Position numbers and translations under genes: made by a program. A stretch of 64,000 nucleotides of DNA from Flavobacterium gillisiae (GTDB lineage Bacteria; Bacteroidota; Bacteroidia; Flavobacteriales; Flavobacteriaceae). Under the pieces are notes generated by a model, which saw only the letters and a program-made list of their open reading frames with translations, was not told where the DNA came from and ran no database searches. Shown piece by piece: positions 25,052 through 34,371 of the stretch. Each line of letters starts with the position of its first letter. Within the stretch, counting starts at the first letter, position 1. The DNA is taken from NCBI RefSeq assembly GCF_900107635.1, contig NZ_FNRD01000001.1, positions 727,728 through 791,727 on the forward strand. Direction: 5' to 3'.

Positions 25052-27895
25052 TTAATTGTTATTCTCTGTTTTGTTTAAAAGAACAGGGATTCCAAAACCA
25101 ATTTGCTCTAACTTCTGCAATTGAGTCTCAGCATCGCCCACAATTAAGTAAATCATCTTGTTAGCGTTTAGATACTTATCAGAAAGCGCTTTTATATCGT
25201 CAATAGCAATGTTTTTAACTGTATTTTCCCTTTGTTTGGCGTAGTCGACAGGGAAGTTATAATTACTTATTTCGTAAAGCATGTTCAATTTAGAAGCCAT
25301 TGTTTCAAATTCTCTAGCGTTGCTTTTAATTAAATATCCTTTTGTGACATTGAGGTCGTTTTCATTGAAATTTTTGCCATATTGTTCTACAATTTCTTTT
25401 ATTAAACGAACAGACTCATAAGTTACATTTGATCGTACCCCGCTATATATAGTAAAAGGACCTTTATTGTTAGAACCGATAAAAGAAGAACCTATTCCAT
25501 ACGTATAGCCTTTTCCTTCACGTAATTCTTGCGTAAGCTGCGATGCAAAACTACCTCCTCCTAAACGGTAATTCATGATGTCAGCAGGGTAGAAATCTGA
25601 GTCTGTGGCAGCAAGTGCTGAATACCCAATTCTTATTACCGATTGCTTTGCGCCAGGGACATCATAGAAATAAATTTTAGAATTCGCAGGTGCATCTGCA
25701 ATTTTTGTTGTCGGGATTGTCACTTCTTTAGGCTTCCAGTTTTTATTTAAAGTAGCTAGTGAGCTGTTCACTTGCGCTCTTGAAATAGCACCTACAATTT
25801 GGAAATTAGTAACAGAAGGTGAAATGTTTTGGTTGTAATACGTTTTTAAATCATCAATAGTAATGCTATTGATTGAATTTTCGGTACCAATTCGATTATT
25901 CATTAAAATAGATTCTTTTCCATAAACTAATTTCTTGAATTCATTTCTCGCAATACTGTTTGGATCCGCTTTTTGCTGTATCACTTGACTCAATGTACTT
26001 TGTTTTATCAAATCAAATTCTATGGTATCCCAACGGGGTTCTAATACAATTTCCTGAACTAATTTCATTGTTTCATTGTAATTCTTTGCCAGTGTATTTC
26101 CTGTAATTAAAATGGATTCATCGGTTGCAAATGCGTTAATTGTGGCTCCAAGGCTTTCAATAGCATTTTCTAATTGCTCCGGTGTTCTATTTTTAGTTCC
26201 TTTTGTCAGTAATTGAGCTAACATATTTGAAACACCTATTTTAGCAGGGTTTTCTAGTAACAGTCCTCCTTTTATTTGCATTTGAAACTGTACCAGTGGC
26301 ACTTCATGGTTTTCAATTCCCAAAACAGTTAGTCCAGATGGCGATTTTTCTTTCCATACCGTTGGCAATACTACTTCTGGACTTGCACCATAGATAGGTT
26401 CGATACTGCGGTCAAAGCTAGAAGCTGTTTTTGCGTAAGTTGCAGCAATGCTAGCATCGAATGATTCTTCTTTACCTTCAATTATTTTTTCCTCAACAAT
26501 CTTCGCTAAGGTTGACCCTTCTAATGCCAAATTAGCTTCGCCTTTTGGTACAAAACTAGTTGCGATGAAATGTTTGTCTTTTATATATTTTTTATAAACT
26601 CGCATCACATCTTCTTTCGTTACAGCAAGGATGTTTTTTACATCTTGATTAATAAAATCAGGAGTTCCTGCAAAGATTTCATATTGGGCTAATTGAAATC
26701 CTTTTCCTAGAACACTAGATAATCCGTTGTAAAAAGCAGTTTCCTGCCCCGCTTTAATTCGGTCTAAATCCTGTTGTGAAATACCTTGGTTTTCAAAGTT
26801 TTTAAAGGCTTCATTTATACCAGTCATCACGGTATTCAATTCTGTTTTATCAAAAGCAACAACGTTGAGGATGTATTGTCCCGCTATTTCAGAGTTGTAT
26901 TGTGATAATTCAACTTCATCGGTTAGTTTTTTATCTTCTACTAGTGCTTTGTATAAGGGCGCTTTCTTGCCTTTAGAAAGATAACTAGCCAATACCTCTA
27001 GCGCATAACTATCAGGATGGTATTCGTATACAGACGGCCAGGTTAGTGTAAGCTGTGGCAAACGGGCAAAATTATCCTCAAAATAGAATTTTTTAGTTTC
27101 AGTGAGGGTTACGGGCTGTTTTTCCATTTTAGGAATAGCCTCACCACGTTTTATTTCGCCAAAATATTTTTGTACCCATGCTTTGGCTTGTTTGACATCG
27201 AAATCACCCGCAATGGTTAGTGTTACATTATTAGGAATATACCAGCGGTTGTAGAAATCTTTTACGTCTTGAAGCGACGCATTTTGTAAATCTTCTAAAG
27301 AACCAATTACTTCCCAATGGTAAGGATGGTTTTCTGGATATAAATTTTTATTGATTACGGCAAAATTATTTCCGTAAGGTCTGTTGTCGTAACTCTGTCT
27401 TTTCTCATTTTTAACGACTTGCTTCTCTTTGGCAAGCACTGGATCTGTAACCGTATTGATGAAATAGCCTAGTTTGTCGGCTTCAGCCCAGATCATTTTT
27501 TCTAAGGCATCTTTTGGAACAGTTTGAAAATAATTTGTACGATCTCTACTGGTAGAACCATTCGCACCAGAACCTCCAATACGTGCACTCATTTTATCCA
27601 GCCCTCCTTTTCCCAGATTCTCTGATTCTAGGAACAGTAAATGTTCAAATAAATGGGCAAAACCAGTACGGCCAGCTTTTTCTCGTGCTGATCCCACATG
27701 GCTAGTTAAAGCAACTGCAACAACGGGATCAGATCGATCGATATGGAGGATGACATGTAAACCATTGTCTAAGGAGAATTGTTCAAATTCTACTTTGAAC
27801 TCTTTGGACTTTGTAGTTTTGGTTTCGTTTTGGGAATAAGAAACTAATACTGTGAATAGGAAAATTGGGAGTGTTAGAAACTGGAATGATTTCAT
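25052..27895 (-). CDS. M16-family zinc metalloprotease, two-domain, secreted
   Basis: A 947-residue protein with a signal peptide ending SYSQN, so periplasmic or outer-membrane facing. The first M16 domain has the inverted zinc motif HLFEH (81-85) preceded by GSAREKAGRTGFA, and a downstream Glu in a KNEKRQSYDNRPYG segment. The second copy (~520-940) is the usual non-catalytic partner, with the RLGGGSFASQLTQELREGKGYTYG sequence characteristic of the C-terminal M16 domain. Family members degrade peptides within a closed chamber; the substrate here is unknown. It heads a two-gene run with the metal ATPase. Confidence 0.9.
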   Translation of the reverse strand: MKSFQFLTLPIFLFTVLVSYSQNETKTTKSKEFKVEFEQFSLDNGLHVILHIDRSDPVVAVALTSHVGSAREKAGRTGFAHLFEHLLFLESENLGKGGLDKMSARIGGSGANGSTSRDRTNYFQTVPKDALEKMIWAEADKLGYFINTVTDPVLAKEKQVVKNEKRQSYDNRPYGNNFAVINKNLYPENHPYHWEVIGSLEDLQNASLQDVKDFYNRWYIPNNVTLTIAGDFDVKQAKAWVQKYFGEIKRGEAIPKMEKQPVTLTETKKFYFEDNFARLPQLTLTWPSVYEYHPDSYALEVLASYLSKGKKAPLYKALVEDKKLTDEVELSQYNSEIAGQYILNVVAFDKTELNTVMTGINEAFKNFENQGISQQDLDRIKAGQETAFYNGLSSVLGKGFQLAQYEIFAGTPDFINQDVKNILAVTKEDVMRVYKKYIKDKHFIATSFVPKGEANLALEGSTLAKIVEEKIIEGKEESFDASIAATYAKTASSFDRSIEPIYGASPEVVLPTVWKEKSPSGLTVLGIENHEVPLVQFQMQIKGGLLLENPAKIGVSNMLAQLLTKGTKNRTPEQLENAIESLGATINAFATDESILITGNTLAKNYNETMKLVQEIVLEPRWDTIEFDLIKQSTLSQVIQQKADPNSIARNEFKKLVYGKESILMNNRIGTENSINSITIDDLKTYYNQNISPSVTNFQIVGAISRAQVNSSLATLNKNWKPKEVTIPTTKIADAPANSKIYFYDVPGAKQSVIRIGYSALAATDSDFYPADIMNYRLGGGSFASQLTQELREGKGYTYGIGSSFIGSNNKGPFTIYSGVRSNVTYESVRLIKEIVEQYGKNFNENDLNVTKGYLIKSNAREFETMASKLNMLYEISNYNFPVDYAKQRENTVKNIAIDDIKALSDKYLNANKMIYLIVGDAETQLQKLEQIGFGIPVLLNKTENNN

Positions 27896-28185
27896 TTCGA
27901 AAGTTTAAATTATTGTTTTTTACTAAACGGAGCTACGAAAGTTAGACTCCATATTTTAATGGATTAGACTCCTGTTTCTTTGACCAAAAAAGGGTGCTGT
28001 CTACTTTTTAATAACGGGAACTAAGTTAATGAAAAATAATGTTCCCTTCCGTTAATGTAGGATTTTTTCTAATAGCGTGAAGTCTGTTTTAAGTAATAGA
28101 GTACATAAAGTGACAGTAGTTTACTTAATAGGTGTGAAATAGCTTTATTAAAATAAAGTTTTTCGAGTAGTACTTTCATCTAAGG
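27896..28185. other. Intergenic region, nothing recognised
   Basis: About 290 AT-rich bases between two minus-strand genes. It should hold the promoter of the M16 gene, but no confident element, hairpin or RNA was identified. Confidence 0.4.
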
Positions 28186-29316
28186 CTATATATTCATATC
28201 CGGATTTTCAATATCTGCAGAAAAAGAATCTTGTTGATGAGGTTTAGGTGCTATTATTTTGACGGTATTCATGTTTTTTATTTGGGATAAAGTTTCAACA
28301 CAGTTGTCTACCATTTCTTCGGTGGTCCGCTTTATATAGTCACTCTTTTTAAATTGTAATACATTCTTATCCATGTCTTCGGCGGTCCATCCTCTGCTCC
28401 ATCCTACAAAGCTAAAAGGGGGAAAGACAAAACCCAAATCAGTAAAAAACCACATTAATTGACCTGCAACGGATTGGATATTATCCTGACCACCAGTAAT
28501 AATGAAAGCCGCTACCTTATTTTTAATTAAAATTTTATTGTTTAAGGTAATTTGATTTTGCACCGTATTAAGACGTTCCGCCATTTTATAATACAAGGAT
28601 GACGCATTTCCCCATCGGATAGGGGTGGCCAGTAGAACGATATCAGCCCACAATACCATTTCCCGATAGACTTGCGTCATGCCGTCTTTGGCGTCCATTT
28701 CGGTAATGCTGCACGGCCAAGAGCAAGCATTCATATGTTGGGAATAATAGCCTTCACAATGCCGAAATTTTAACTGCCGTAGCTTAAGCATTTTTGTTTT
28801 TGCGCCATATTTTTTAGATGCATACGTCAAGGCTTTTTCAAGCGCGTCTTCGGATGTGCTGAACCGTGCCAAATTATCATTCATATTGGTTGTTGAGATT
28901 CCCAGTATGTTTAAAGAAGTTCCTGTAGTTTGGTATTTTAGTTGAATCAAATCCTCCAATGCACTTAGATCATGTGTCGCTGTTTTAGATTTAACAATAG
29001 GTTCATCGCTTATTAGAATACTATCATCTTCTATCTTTATTTCATAAACAGACTGTTGGTCCTCGTAACCCGGTGGCGCTTTCCCCGTTTCGATATTGTA
29101 TTCCCAGCCATGCCAGGGACATGTTACATACATGGCACCGTATTTCTTTTCAATACAACCTAATCCTAGTGGTCCTCCTTTATGCAAACAAGCGTTACCA
29201 ATAGCGGTAATTTTTCCGTTGAAATGAAACAGAGCCACTTTTGAATTGTTTACTTTCACTATTTTACTACAGCCTTCTGGTAGTTCAGAAAGCGAGGCTA
29301 TTTTTATGAAATCCAT
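28186..29316 (-). CDS. Rieske [2Fe-2S] domain fused to an NAD(P)H-dependent FMN reductase
   Basis: The start is placed at 29316 (MDFIKIASLSELPEG), where Rieske domains normally begin; an ATG at 29343 would add nine residues. The first ~105 residues are a Rieske ferredoxin with the cluster ligands CLH (43-45) and CPWH (66-69). A linker leads into a flavodoxin-like NADPH-dependent FMN reductase fold (~130-335: LNILGISTTNMNDN, VLLATPIRWGNASSLYYK, AAFIITGGQDNIQSVAGQ). A Cys-rich insert (HCEGYY...NACSWPC) resembles the iron-sulfur flavoprotein group. The fusion would allow one-polypeptide electron transfer between flavin and a 2Fe-2S centre. The physiological partner is unknown. Confidence 0.85.
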   Translation of the reverse strand: MDFIKIASLSELPEGCSKIVKVNNSKVALFHFNGKITAIGNACLHKGGPLGLGCIEKKYGAMYVTCPWHGWEYNIETGKAPPGYEDQQSVYEIKIEDDSILISDEPIVKSKTATHDLSALEDLIQLKYQTTGTSLNILGISTTNMNDNLARFSTSEDALEKALTYASKKYGAKTKMLKLRQLKFRHCEGYYSQHMNACSWPCSITEMDAKDGMTQVYREMVLWADIVLLATPIRWGNASSLYYKMAERLNTVQNQITLNNKILIKNKVAAFIITGGQDNIQSVAGQLMWFFTDLGFVFPPFSFVGWSRGWTAEDMDKNVLQFKKSDYIKRTTEEMVDNCVETLSQIKNMNTVKIIAPKPHQQDSFSADIENPDMNI

Positions 29317-29642
29317 TTTCGAATAATTTAATGTTTGAAACAAAAAATCGTGTTGTAATGTGAGCTCTTCTTTCCAATTATACTTTTAGAAATTGGTTGG
29401 TGATAGCGGTATTTTCTATAGCGATTAAGCTACTGTGAGTTCAAGACTTAGGTAATGATATAAAGCTGAATGTGTTCAACTACATAAAGATAGAGAAAAA
29501 GTGGGGAATGGCAAAATCGTTAACGGCAAAGGGTACCTCTCAAAAAAACGCTATTGTTAAGAAGACATTGAAAATTATAAAAAGATAAAACATAGCGCAC
29601 ATTGCCAAAAACTTTGCGAACTTTGCATTAAAATAGAATCAA
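29317..29642. other. Divergent intergenic region
   Basis: About 325 bases between divergent genes. Near its right end AAACTTTGC and GAACTTTGC resemble the TTTG half of a -7 box but lack the leading TA. No RNA gene or palindrome of note was seen. Confidence 0.4.
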
Positions 29643-30083
29643 ATGAAAATAAACTTAAAAAACGGAATTGATCAACTCATTTTCGGGATGAAACAAAAGG
29701 ATGTTACCGCTATATACGGTAAACCAGATAGAAACTACAAGGACGAAGATGACAACGTTATTTTTGCTTACAACACACTCAAAATCCGTTTGACATTCTA
29801 CAAAGAAGAAGATTTTAAACTAGGATATATGGTAGCTTCTAATCCAAATTTAGAGTTATTCGGGCATAAAGTGATTAATAGAAAAATCAGTGAAGTCAAA
29901 AAAGAATTAACTGCAAAAGGAGTAGCTAAATTTACTCAAGAAGAATTTGATACTTTCGAAAACTATTTTAACGAAGACAACTGGATTATCTTTCAAACAG
30001 AATTTGATGAGGTTGTAAAAGTGGAAGTGGGTGCAATCATCAACCAGAAAGATGAATTTGACTGGAAATTTAAGAGTAAATAA
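29643..30083 (+). CDS. Hypothetical protein, two half-repeats
   Basis: A 146-residue soluble protein with no signal peptide. It opens INLKNGIDQLIFGMKQKDVTAIYGKPDRNY, wording seen in small proteins with a GMxxxDVxxxxGxP motif, and has a second comparable half (ELFGHKVINRKISEVKKELTAKG...FENYFNEDNWIIFQTEFDEVVKVEVG). No named family was recognised. The gene stands alone, with a strong bidirectional terminator shared with the convergent PPIase operon. Confidence 0.65.
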   Translation: MKINLKNGIDQLIFGMKQKDVTAIYGKPDRNYKDEDDNVIFAYNTLKIRLTFYKEEDFKLGYMVASNPNLELFGHKVINRKISEVKKELTAKGVAKFTQEEFDTFENYFNEDNWIIFQTEFDEVVKVEVGAIINQKDEFDWKFKSK

Positions 30084-30108
30084 TAGTTAAAGAACTCGTG
30101 TAAATATA

Positions 30109-30140
30109 AAACCCGATACATTTTTTAATGTATCGGGTTT
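30109..30140. terminator. Bidirectional terminator
   Basis: AAACCCGATACATT (30109-30122) and AATGTATCGGGTTT (30127-30140) form a perfect 14-bp stem with a TTTT loop, located between convergent genes. Confidence 0.88.
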
Positions 30141-30173
30141 CTATTTTAAACTCTATCTAGAAGGGTTTGTTTA

Positions 30174-31418
30174 CTATTTTGCTGTTGTTGGTTTTTCAAA
30201 CATTTCCAATTCAAAAATAAGGGTTGCATTTGGCGGTATAACATCACCTGCACCTTGTTCTCCGTAAGCTAATTTAGCTGGGATAAATGCCATTACCTTG
30301 TCTCCATAAGACATTAAAGATAATACTTCTAAAAATCCAGGAATCATACCGTCTTTTTTTCCTGCTTGAAAAGGAAAAGCCTGGTATCCGTTTTGTGCGG
30401 CTCTATAGTGATCGTATTTACCGTACGATTTATTTACGTCTTCATAGCTGCTGTCAAATAAGCTTCCGTCTTCAAAATAACCGGCATAGTGAAAATAGAA
30501 AGTACTACCGTCAATCGGTTTTACATCAGTACCTTTTTGAACTATTTTGTAAGTCAATCCGGAAGCGGTTGTAGTAGCAGTTGCTTTTACAGTGGCGAAA
30601 TAAGCCTTTTTTGAAGCAATTACCGGCGCATATTTTTCCATATAGACTTTTTTGCTTTCTGCTTCAACCGCTGCTTGCTTCGCTTTGCTTTCTGCTTCAG
30701 CTGCTACTTGCTTCGCTTTATTTTCCGCATCGATTAATGCTTGTTTTTTAGCATCTTCCGTTTTATTTAGAAAATAATCGGAGAATACTTTTGGAGCATC
30801 AAACTTTTTTGCCAAAGCACCTTTTCTTGTAATAGTTACCTTTGTGATTACATCACCTTGAGCGATAGCATTCACTATATTCATGCCTTCAGTTACATGC
30901 CCAAAAATAGTATGCTTTCCGTTTAACCATGGTGTATCTTTATGAGTTATAAAAAATTGAGTGGAATTGGTCGCTGGACCAGAGTTGGCCATAGCCAAAA
31001 TACCACTTTTGTCAAACTTCAGGTCAGTGAATTCATCTTTAAAAGCATAGCCAGCAGTACCACCACCACTTCCTGTAGGATCTCCTCCCTGAATCATAAA
31101 GTCTTTGATGACTCTGTGAAATTTTAAACCATCATAAAAAGGTTTTCCCTTTAATTTGTCATCGGTAACAAAAGTGTTTTTTCCTTCAACAAGCGAAATA
31201 AAATTAGCAACCGTAACAGGTGTTTTTTCAAACTCTAACTGAGTGGTAATATCGCCTTTAGTTGTAGAAATAGTGGCAAAGATACCTTCAACAACTGGAG
31301 CTTTTACTACAGCTTTAACCGCTGAGACAGGTTTCTTAGTAGGAACTGGTTTTTTCGTGGTTTGAGCCTGTGCACTTAACATTCCGATGCACATTAAAAA
31401 TAAAAGTTTAAGTTTCAT
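30174..31418 (-). CDS. Secreted cyclophilin-FKBP fusion prolyl isomerase
   Basis: A 414-residue protein with a signal peptide ending SAQAQ. A Lys/Pro/Val-rich linker leads into a cyclophilin domain (~45-205; FHRVIKDFMIQGGDPTGSG, GPATNSTQFFITH, WLNGKHTIFGHV). An Ala/Lys/Glu-rich charged helix follows (~225-275), then an FKBP domain (~285-411; FYFHYAGYFEDGSLFDSS, IPGFLEVLSLMSYGDK, IPAKLAYGEQGAGDVIPPNATLIFE). Two unrelated prolyl isomerase folds in one chain imply an envelope foldase with chaperone function. It is last in a six-gene minus-strand run and is a paralog of the gene upstream. Confidence 0.9.
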   Translation of the reverse strand: MKLKLLFLMCIGMLSAQAQTTKKPVPTKKPVSAVKAVVKAPVVEGIFATISTTKGDITTQLEFEKTPVTVANFISLVEGKNTFVTDDKLKGKPFYDGLKFHRVIKDFMIQGGDPTGSGGGTAGYAFKDEFTDLKFDKSGILAMANSGPATNSTQFFITHKDTPWLNGKHTIFGHVTEGMNIVNAIAQGDVITKVTITRKGALAKKFDAPKVFSDYFLNKTEDAKKQALIDAENKAKQVAAEAESKAKQAAVEAESKKVYMEKYAPVIASKKAYFATVKATATTTASGLTYKIVQKGTDVKPIDGSTFYFHYAGYFEDGSLFDSSYEDVNKSYGKYDHYRAAQNGYQAFPFQAGKKDGMIPGFLEVLSLMSYGDKVMAFIPAKLAYGEQGAGDVIPPNATLIFELEMFEKPTTAK

Positions 31419-31459
31419 TTTATATTTATTTAAGGAGTAATTTATAAAGATCTATTTGG

Positions 31460-32584
31460 CTATTGAGGCATTACTTCCATTAATTCAATTTCAAAAACGA
31501 TATTTGCATTAGGAGGAATTACATCTCCCGCACCACCAGCACCGTAGGCTAAGTGAGAGGGAATGAACAAAATTGCTTTATCACCAAAAGATAATTTGTC
31601 TAACCCTTCAATGAAACCAGGAATCATGCCATCTTTTTTTCCAGCCTGAAAAGGGATAGGTTGATATCCGTTTTGAGCGGCTCTGTCTGGATCAAACTTT
31701 CCATAAGTTTGAGCTACATTTTCTATACTCGTGTCAAAAAGATGACCATCTTCTAGAAATCCTGCATAATGAATGTATAGAGGTGCGCCCTTTGTCGGTT
31801 TTTTACCGCCTGCTTTGTGAGTGATCACATATTTAAGTCCAGTAGATGTTTTTATTGCTTTATTTTTTAGAGCATTAAAATATTTCACCTTGTCTTCACG
31901 AACATCTTTATATTTCTCGTCGTATTTTTTTTTGCTTTGCTCTTCTAAAGCCAGTTTTTGTTTTTGCTTTTCAGATTCCACAGAGAAGTAATCGTAGAAT
32001 GTTTTTACTGCGTTAAACTTTTTTGCAGCTTCTCCTTTTCGAATAATTGTAACTTTATTCAGGTAGTCATTTTGCTCAATCAAGTTTACAACATCCATTC
32101 CTTTATCAACTACATGTCCGAAAATCGTGTGTTTGCCGTCTAACCAAGGAGTAGCAACATGTGTAATGAAAAATTGACTGCTATTAGTTGCAGGGCCATT
32201 ATTTGCCATTGCCAAGACGCCAGCACCTTCAAAACGCAAATCAGTGATTTCATCTTTAAATTTATATCCAGCATCACCTGAACCCGTACCTAATGGATCT
32301 CCAGTTTGTATCATGAAATCTTTGATGACTCTGTGAAATCTTAATCCATCATAAAATGGTTTTGCTTTCAGGTTGTCATTTGTAACAAAATCATTTTTAC
32401 CTTCAGCTAAAGTAACAAAGTTAGCAACTGTAATAGGTGCTTTTTGATAATCTAAAGCTACTATAATAGGACCTTTGCTAGTTTCAATTTTAGCATATAA
32501 ACCATCTGGAAGATTGCTGTTTTCTTCATTGCAGGAAGACAAAGTAACAATTGCGAGTAATACAAATAAGATGCTTTTTTTCAT
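31460..32584 (-). CDS. Lipoprotein cyclophilin-FKBP fusion prolyl isomerase
   Basis: A 374-residue paralog of the downstream gene, but with a lipoprotein signal (IVTLSSC, Cys at 18). The cyclophilin domain (~28-185) has FHRVIKDFMIQTGDPLGTG and WLDGKHTIFGHVVDKG. A Lys/Gln/Glu-rich helix (~200-235) and an FKBP domain (~245-373; YIHYAGFLEDGHLFDTS, IPGFIEGLDKLSFGDK, AYGAGGAGDVIPPNA) follow. One copy is therefore lipid-anchored and the other soluble or differently placed. It lies 19 bases after gldI, in the same transcript by spacing. Confidence 0.9.
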   Translation of the reverse strand: MKKSILFVLLAIVTLSSCNEENSNLPDGLYAKIETSKGPIIVALDYQKAPITVANFVTLAEGKNDFVTNDNLKAKPFYDGLRFHRVIKDFMIQTGDPLGTGSGDAGYKFKDEITDLRFEGAGVLAMANNGPATNSSQFFITHVATPWLDGKHTIFGHVVDKGMDVVNLIEQNDYLNKVTIIRKGEAAKKFNAVKTFYDYFSVESEKQKQKLALEEQSKKKYDEKYKDVREDKVKYFNALKNKAIKTSTGLKYVITHKAGGKKPTKGAPLYIHYAGFLEDGHLFDTSIENVAQTYGKFDPDRAAQNGYQPIPFQAGKKDGMIPGFIEGLDKLSFGDKAILFIPSHLAYGAGGAGDVIPPNANIVFEIELMEVMPQ

Positions 32585-32603
32585 AACTATTGGGGTTAAC
32601 TTA

Positions 32604-33290
32604 CTATTTTAAAGTGTCTTTTGGTTTTATTGGGGTTGGGATTGCTTTTTTTATTGTGGTAGGTACCTGCGGGGTACTGTCTGTTATTACTTTTTTTAGA
32701 GTTGGAACAGTAGAAATTGATTTATTTTCTTTTTTATAAACGTCTTCCGGTTTGAAATCGTGTAATGTAACGGTGCAAATCAGAGGTTGGTTTGGTCCGA
32801 TTCTTTTATTGTCACCGTGATAGCCATATCCCATATGCGAAGGAAAAAGAAAATTCACTTTTTCATTTTTATGCATTAGTTTGATACCATCTCTTAATCC
32901 CATCATGATGTCTTGTTTGTCGACATAATAGATTTGAGGTCTTAATTCTAATTCGGAGTATATGATGGCTCCGTTAAGGTCTTTTATTTCATAGTCAAAG
33001 AAAACAACATCTCCTTTTTTAGGGGTTAGAGTGTCTACTTCGTTTTCAGTGTCATAAGAATACCAATAGCCTTTTGAAGAAGCAATATAATCCACTTCTG
33101 GATTGCTTTTCATCAGTTTTTTTATCTGATCTTCTTCGCCAGCCACTAATTTTTTATTTCTTGCTACAGATTTTTTCATGAAACTTCCCGAAGTTTGTGA
33201 AATAGGTCTTCGGGCGTCCTGATGCTGCTTGCAACTGGAAACCATGACTGATAAAAATAAGGCAATTAAGATAATAGAAATAAATTTCAT
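32604..33290 (-). CDS. gldI: Gliding-motility-associated peptidyl-prolyl isomerase GldI
   Basis: A 228-residue lipoprotein (VMVSSCKQ) with one FKBP domain (~85-182: KGDVVFFDYEIKDLNGAIIYSE, DIMMGLRDGIKLMHKNEKVNFLFPSHMGYGYHGD, PLICTVTLHDF). The N-terminal part (MKKSVARNKKL...IDYIASSKGYWYSY type) matches GldI of flavobacteria, which is needed for gliding and T9SS function in F. johnsoniae, presumably by folding other Gld lipoproteins. A Pro/Thr/Lys-rich tail (~185-228) is an unusual extension. It lies 6 bases after the phosphoesterase gene and upstream of two PPIase fusions. No other gld gene is in the window. Confidence 0.85.
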   Translation of the reverse strand: MKFISIILIALFLSVMVSSCKQHQDARRPISQTSGSFMKKSVARNKKLVAGEEDQIKKLMKSNPEVDYIASSKGYWYSYDTENEVDTLTPKKGDVVFFDYEIKDLNGAIIYSELELRPQIYYVDKQDIMMGLRDGIKLMHKNEKVNFLFPSHMGYGYHGDNKRIGPNQPLICTVTLHDFKPEDVYKKENKSISTVPTLKKVITDSTPQVPTTIKKAIPTPIKPKDTLK

Positions 33291-33296
33291 GATTTA

Positions 33297-34304
33297 TTAT
33301 ACCGTTAGTTTTGTTATTAAATCCTCAAATTTGCTTACAGTTTTTTCCATCGATACTTCTGATTTTCCTCCTGCGGCATTGCGATGTCCTCCGCCTTGAA
33401 AATGGTCTCTTGCAAATTGATTGACATCAAAATCCCCTTGTGAACGAAAGGAAATTTTGATTATTTTTTCATCTTTATTTTCGATAAAAATGGCTGTAAA
33501 AACAATTCCTTTTATACTCAAACCGTAGTTTACGATTCCTTCAGTATCTCCTTTTACGTAACCAAAGGTATTCAATTCATCTTGAGTTAACGTAGTATAT
33601 GAGGTGTGATGTTCTGAAATTACTTTCAAGTTTTGTAGCGCTCTACCCAATAGCTGTAATCTGCTGTACGAACTATTTTCAAAAAGTAAAGTAGGTATTT
33701 TAGTGTTCTCAACACCTAAATCGATTAATTCAGCAACAATTCTATGTGTATTTCCTGTAGTTCCTGGGAATCGGAAGGAACCAGAATCAGTTAGAATTCC
33801 AGTATAAATACAGGTTCCAATAGTCTTATCGATATCTTCTTTTTTACCAAGAAAAGAAATGAAGTTGTACAGCATTTCACAAGTGGAACCAAAAGAAGTA
33901 TCTGAATAGGTATAAGCAGCATAATCATCCGGTTTTTGATGATGGTCAATCATTATAAATGGTGATTTCATCGAGGCTAAAGTAGCTTCCATATCACCAC
34001 CCACACGGTGTAAAGCATTGAAGTCTAACGTAAAAATAAGATCGGCTGCCTCCAGTATTTTAGTGCAGTTTTCTTTGTCTTTTTCGAATATTTTAACGGT
34101 CTCTGAGCCTGGAAGCCAACCAAGGAAATCTGGAAATTCATTTGGTGCAATCACGATAGGTTCATGATTGTTTTTTAATAAAAAGTGATATAATCCTAAT
34201 GTAGAACCCATAGCATCGCCGTCAGGACCTCTATGTGGAATGATTGCAATTTTTTTTGGTGTTGCCAATAACAACTGTATCGCTTGAATGTCTTGTATTT
34301 TCAT
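33297..34304 (-). CDS. nrnA: DHH/DHHA1 phosphoesterase, NrnA type
   Basis: A 335-residue cytoplasmic hydrolase. Metal-binding motifs of the DHH superfamily are visible: IIPHRGPDGDAMGST (~20-34), TLDFNALHRVG (~94) and IDHHQKPDDY (~118). The C-terminal DHHA1 substrate motif is GGGHRNAAGGKS (~305-316). NrnA-type enzymes degrade nanoRNA (2-5 nucleotides) and pAp; that dual role is established for the family and inferred here. The gene lies 6 bases before gldI. Confidence 0.88.
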   Translation of the reverse strand: MKIQDIQAIQLLLATPKKIAIIPHRGPDGDAMGSTLGLYHFLLKNNHEPIVIAPNEFPDFLGWLPGSETVKIFEKDKENCTKILEAADLIFTLDFNALHRVGGDMEATLASMKSPFIMIDHHQKPDDYAAYTYSDTSFGSTCEMLYNFISFLGKKEDIDKTIGTCIYTGILTDSGSFRFPGTTGNTHRIVAELIDLGVENTKIPTLLFENSSYSRLQLLGRALQNLKVISEHHTSYTTLTQDELNTFGYVKGDTEGIVNYGLSIKGIVFTAIFIENKDEKIIKISFRSQGDFDVNQFARDHFQGGGHRNAAGGKSEVSMEKTVSKFEDLITKLTV

Positions 34305-34371
34305 AGTGTGCGAAATTACATTTTTTTAATGTAAAGTTGAAAATATTTAGAAATTAACGTTGTTTTTAAGA

